Of a DNA stretch of 64,000 nucleotides, positions 59,956 to 64,000 are shown one piece after another (the stretch's first letter is position 1; each line of letters begins with the position of its first letter). The notes under the pieces are model-generated. The model was not told the DNA's origin. It saw only the letters and a program-made list of their open reading frames with translations, and did no database searches. The translations under genes were made by a program, and so were the position numbers. The DNA is taken from contig JAVYIG010005415.1 of NCBI GenBank assembly GCA_035222895.1, positions 1-64,000 of the forward strand, written 5' to 3'. This DNA is from Strongylocentrotus droebachiensis (taxonomy: Eukaryota > Echinodermata > Echinoidea > Camarodonta > Strongylocentrotidae).

Positions 59956-62669
59956 TCAGTGATGCCCAGTCTTGGTAGGTAGAGGATCAGACTCATAGAC
60001 CTCCACGTACCCGGCTTGGCTTTCACAGCTCTTTGCTTGGCCGATGTCCGAATCAACGTTAGCATACTCCAGACCGTATGGTGGTGCGGTGGGTTGGGAT
60101 GCATTATGGGCGTGGCCATAGACGTGGTCGTGGGTATGACCATGGTTGTGACCATGGGCATGGTCTTGGACATGACCATGGGTTTGGCCATGGGTGTGAA
60201 CGTGGGCGTGGTCATGGGCGTGGTCGTGACCATTGGGATGGTAGGCTACTCCGACCTTAGAATCTGATGTGGTTGGTTTGTTACAGCTCTCGTAGCGAGG
60301 CGGTAGGTCATTCTTTGATGTCTCGGTGCTTGTCTTACCTGAAATACGGGTCGAGGAAAAGAGTCATATTAGGAGATTAATATGCACTAGTATAAATATT
60401 GTTGTTATGTCGCTTATGATTATTTAATATAACCCTTATATCATTAAGATTTAATAAAAGTAAATTAAATTTTGATTCACCTACACGGATGAATATTTGT
60501 GAGCTAAATTTAAATTGCAGCAAATGGAAACTTGTATAATTTCTTTGGTCATGTAATTGAGGAAATGTTACATGCGTTTCATGTTGCACACTTTCTCGGC
60601 AATAGTGGCGAGGATATTACCGTTTTGATCTTTGGTTGTCTCCTTCTTCGTCTTTCTGGTGAATCGCCTCGTTGATATTCTGTAGATGGAAATACAAATA
60701 ATGCTTGTATGACCTTTTGAATGTACACACGTAACGACAACTCGAAAAAGATGTTAACAATGCCAGCTACTAAAATGTGATTCTTCTTTATTTATCATAA
60801 TTTCTTTATCTAAAGAAAATGAGTATATGGAAAATGCAAGTTTGTACATCCATTCATTAATTCAGAATGGTAAAGATTGATATGTTATATGAATGATATA
60901 TTTCATAAGAATCTGAAGGCACTTTTTTTCGATTGTTGTTTTTTTTGTTTGGGGGGGGGGGCGTAAAATGTTTGGAAATTCTTAGAATTGTCTGATATAT
61001 TGAAATGGCAGTGATAACGATTTTCGAAAATTGATCGCTAACTTGGAAACAGTTATGGTTCCAAACCCCCTCTCCTTTCCCTCCCAATCTCAATAATTTT
61101 CTAACGACATCTCTTGTCATTCTTAATATACCTCCTCATGACCTCCTTTCGTCCGCCGCACAGGTGCACGATCACGGCTCCGATGATGATACCGATGATG
61201 AGGATAGCGACGAGGACGATGATGAAGAAGACAAACTTCTGCAGAGAATTATCAATCATCTTCATCTCGTCATCGGGCATCCTGTCGTCTCTGGGCGTGG
61301 TGGGGGCCGGTGGGGCGGTGATAGTGGTGGTCGATGGGGGTAACGTCCGTCCTCCTATTTTTTTAAATGACACACAAATAAACCTAGAGTATAATGTATA
61401 GCCTAACAATCTTACGTGGCTATATTCATATGAAATGAAATAGACAAAGCTTGTAGTTTGTAGATATAGAAATCACAATAATTATAATATAAAGGAACAT
61501 AAATAATGCGCACATAGACAATCCATGAGAATGGATAAATACACTGTCATATTATCTATGTTATTACACAGGTAATAAATAGATAATTTTCTCAAGTTTC
61601 CCTTAAAAACTTAAATTCGTTGAAGAATTCCTTTCCAACATGTTCCCATTTACTGCACGTTTGTTGAGAATGGGATTATGTAGATTAAAATCTTGTCAAA
61701 TGACATCAAAGTGAAATTTGTGCACTTTGGAACAACTCGTAAACCACGTCTTTCCGCTGGTTCGAGGATAAAAAGCTGTCATTTAACAACGATTAAGCTC
61801 AATTTACTTGACGTTATGATGCACATGGGTTATACTCAATTATAATTAAGATATGAGCAACAATGAAATAATAGTGATTAGATCATTTATCTCACCTTGA
61901 GGTTCACAAACACCGTTCACCTCCATAAAGCCGACACAACATTTACGAACATTGACGTAGACAATTTTGGTCGCCTGCCTGTACGCCACGTGAGGAGTCA
62001 TCCTATAATATGTCGGGAGATACAAATATTATCACATGATTGATTAATATGAAACTGTAAGAATCAGGAAAGGGTATTGGCTTGGCTGAAGAGTAATAAA
62101 GGTGGAAATCATGTGATGATCGATGAGCAGAGAGAGAAATGTACTTATGTTATAATTATTTATAATTAACTTTACCTCCCCAAGAATAGTTTAAACTATA
62201 GTGGCAAAGCATGAGTCCAACCTTGACGGGGTTCTGGTGTTATGGGAGGGGGCAATATAATATGGATGTAATAAGAGAATACGGGTCATCGCATCCTCTT
62301 GAGTCTCCTTTAACTCCACCATTTGGTAGAATAATCCCGATTTATTGATTATTTTATTTACCTGTATTTTCTGCAGTATGCTAGATGAAGCCATCCACAT
62401 CTTGTCTTGGTTGATATTCTTTTCTGAGTCTGGTACGATTGCATCACTGTGATGGTAGCACTGTAAATAAAATAGGTAAAACAATGTCTCATATAATGTG
62501 AAAATAAAAGTAAATTAGTTATCGGCTACCTGAATGATTGATTGCTGAGAGAAAGAGAGAGAGAGAAAAGAACATTTTCGCTTAATACTTATTATTCTTC
62601 CTATAACTAGTACTTCTAGTGCCACCACCACCACTCCTACTACCACTACTACTACTACTACTACTACTT

Positions 62670-62717
<48 letters not shown>

Positions 62718-63167
62718 TATTATTAAATAATACTGTATCCAATGATACTACAAACAATGACATTTAATGAAAACAATTTTTCGTACATTAAATCTAAATT
62801 ACTACTACTATTATGGTAATACTAAATACAAGACATGAGCTGATTACCTGACAATCTTAGTGCACCGTCCTGGCTCAAGGGTAGCCATCTCATTGGCATC
62901 GGTTGCATGGCCGTGATCAGTCCCATGATCGTGCCCCCGTGGTCCATGATCATGCCCCGGCCCGTGGTCGTGTCCCGGTCCTGGTCCGTGGTCATGCCCT
63001 GGTCTTGGTCCGTGATCATGTCCCGGTCCGTGGTCATGTCCTGGTCCTGGTCCATGATCATGGTCGTGGCCTCCTGGTCCATGCTTTCCCCCTGGGGCGG
63101 CCCCGGCTATGGATGCCACGATCAGGAGGGTCATAGCTACGATGACGGTAATGTTTAGCCTCATCAT
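59956..63167 (-). CDS. EMI-domain transmembrane protein with His-rich ectodomain and His-rich cytoplasmic tail
   Basis: Six exons join in phase: 63167-62848, 62460-62362, 62002-61896, 61354-61132, 60679-60621 and 60338-59956, giving 396 residues. Signal peptide about 1-24; Gly/Pro/His block 28-90 built of GHDHGP-type units (18 His); EMI domain about 98-174 (GRC, ITVMQSY, RCGW, AYC, AYRQA, KCCVGF, VCE; Val replaces the usual Pro in CCPG). The Pro/Thr linker and MIDNSLQK match gene 3. The transmembrane helix is about 216-238, then CGGRKEVMRR. The 147-residue tail has a basic segment (exon 5), a second His block at 303-347 (19 His, HDHAHDHAH type) and tyrosine motifs YANV 361 (also YxN, Grb2-type) and YVEV 380, ending TGHH. 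His blocks use mixed synonymous codons, so they are maintained as protein. Metal binding and signalling are inferred. Confidence 0.87.
62630..62715. repeat. (ACT)n microsatellite in intron 1 of gene 4
   Basis: Run of ACT triplets between coding exons 1 and 2. The poly-Ser/Val frames are artefacts. Confidence 0.95.
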
Positions 63168-63192
63168 GATTGAGTTTTGTTGTCAGTCAATA

Positions 63193-63497
63193 TCTAAAAA
63201 AGATAACCAATAACAATGTTTAAAAAATAGATAAAAACAGATACAGAGATTGGTTCTATACAGCAGGTCTGATAATGTTTTCACAGCAGATTAATCGAGG
63301 TGAATACAAACTGTTTTAAAGCTTTTTGTGTACAATTTTATTTCGTAGATAGTCACTAATCTTCAGTTTCTCTTAATGGAAATGAAGAATGGCAAACCTT
63401 GAAAAAGAAAAAAAATGATTTTTTTTTTCTATAAATCTATAGGATCTAATTTTCCTCACTTAACATAGAAATTGGAAGAAACATTTATAAGCTTACC
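63193..63497 (-). other. 5' UTR intron of gene 4
   Basis: The acceptor ATCTTTTTTAG|ATA lies 26 bp upstream of the ATG at 63167. The donor GAAG|GTAAGC at 63497/63496 ends a non-coding first exon that would begin near 63580. The position matches the 5' UTR intron of gene 3. Boundaries refer to exon edges. Confidence 0.6.
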
Positions 63498-63607
63498 TTC
63501 TTCGGTGTTCAAATATTGGTCTTTCTGTCTCTCTAACAGATTTGAAGTAGGACTAGATCACTGATGCCTTTCTCTGAGCTTTGTTACTGGTATTCAGATA
63601 CCAGCTC

Positions 63608-63642
63608 CTATTTATCCTCTCCTCTGGGCCCAACAATCAGAC
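63608..63642 (-). promoter_or_regulatory. Core promoter of gene 4: TATA box, GGGCCC and ATCAGAC elements
   Basis: Minus-strand GGATAAATAG (63617-63608) is a TATA box. GGGCCC is at 63626-63631 and plus-strand ATCAGAC at 63636-63642. The GGGCCC-to-ATCAGAC offset is 10 bp, as at gene 3. The TATA-to-GGGCCC gap is 8 bp here and 17 bp there, a change of about one helical turn. GTATCTG follows the TATA box in both genes. Confidence 0.62.
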
Positions 63643-64000
63643 ATACCCACCAGTTTGATGCGTCTGGGATAACAAGTTCATCGGATATGATGGCCTAGAA
63701 AGAAAAAAAAACAAACAAAAAGGAAATATCCTCCCACTCATCATGCGTATACGATATCCAAATATAATTCGACGAGTCACTCTCGAATAATTTCGTCGGT
63801 AAATAATTTCAATTTTTGAAATTGCTCATACCTCCAAAATAAAGTTGATTACCCACCCAACCCATAAGGCTTGATATGACAAAATCTGATGATTCTACTT
63901 TTTAAAAGTTCTCTATTTCAGCATGCTCAGTGTGAAACAGGGCAATTCGATTCTTCTTGAAATTGGTTAGCTGGGACGAGGCGGGGGGGGGGGGGGGGGT
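63643..64000. other. Upstream flank of gene 4 to window end
   Basis: No coding feature is seen. A run of about 18 G closes the window. Confidence 0.5.

Noticed and set aside
59934-60233. 99-residue Met/Thr/Pro-rich frame on the minus strand
   Set aside because: Shadow of the His-rich tail exon of gene 4. The phase set by upstream exons selects the His frame.

Overview
The window looks like nuclear DNA of an animal with compact exons and large, repeat-filled introns and intergenic space. The clues are canonical GT/AG introns, AT-rich sequence with many trinucleotide microsatellites and long G/C homopolymer runs, LINE, SINE and MITE debris, and gene families typical of marine invertebrates. 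A sea urchin or close relative is my best guess. That is an inference from gene content and repeat style, not a match I could run.

Four multi-exon genes can be assembled, all on the minus strand. Exon borders were set by splice sites plus continuity of codon phase. (1) 13728 to 436, running off the left edge: a secreted protein with two tandem DM13 domains. (2) 32176 to 21326: a 360-residue type I membrane protein with signal peptide, one EMI domain, an RGDS-bearing linker, one transmembrane helix and a tyrosine-rich tail that contains NPxY and several YxxL/I motifs. (3) 53245 to 48961: a 309-residue protein with signal peptide, His-rich segment, EMI domain, Pro/Thr linker, transmembrane helix and short tail. 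(4) 63167 to 59956: a 396-residue paralogue of gene 3 with His-rich stretches both outside and inside the cell.

Genes 2 to 4 form a same-strand cluster. Their first EMI exons are all 99 nt, and all intron phases through the transmembrane exon are shared. The EMI sequences resemble the N-terminal module of CED-1/Draper/MEGF10 engulfment receptors, but the EGF repeats are absent. With NPxY plus YxxL motifs in gene 2, the cluster reads as a set of EMI-only candidate recognition or engulfment receptors. This is the most interesting system in the window. Genes 3 and 4 share a promoter layout (TATA element, GGGCCC and ATCAGAC at fixed spacing) and a 5' UTR intron, so they may be co-expressed.

The rest is mostly repeats: a fold-back element at 1.6-2.1 kb, two Tc1/mariner-like MITEs at 8.4-9.3 kb, hairpin elements at 14 and 16.3 kb, a triplicated repeat at 17.5-18.1 kb, a GC-rich TIR element at 18.8-19.5 kb, a LINE 3' end at 31 kb, GGATCC-family elements at 27.6, 37.7 and 46.2 kb, a 219-bp perfect palindrome around a promoter-like core at 43.6-44.2 kb, a MITE nested in a LINE tail at 50.6-51.2 kb, and a 76-bp minisatellite at 58.2-59.5 kb between genes 3 and 4. 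I saw no tRNA, rRNA or CRISPR array.
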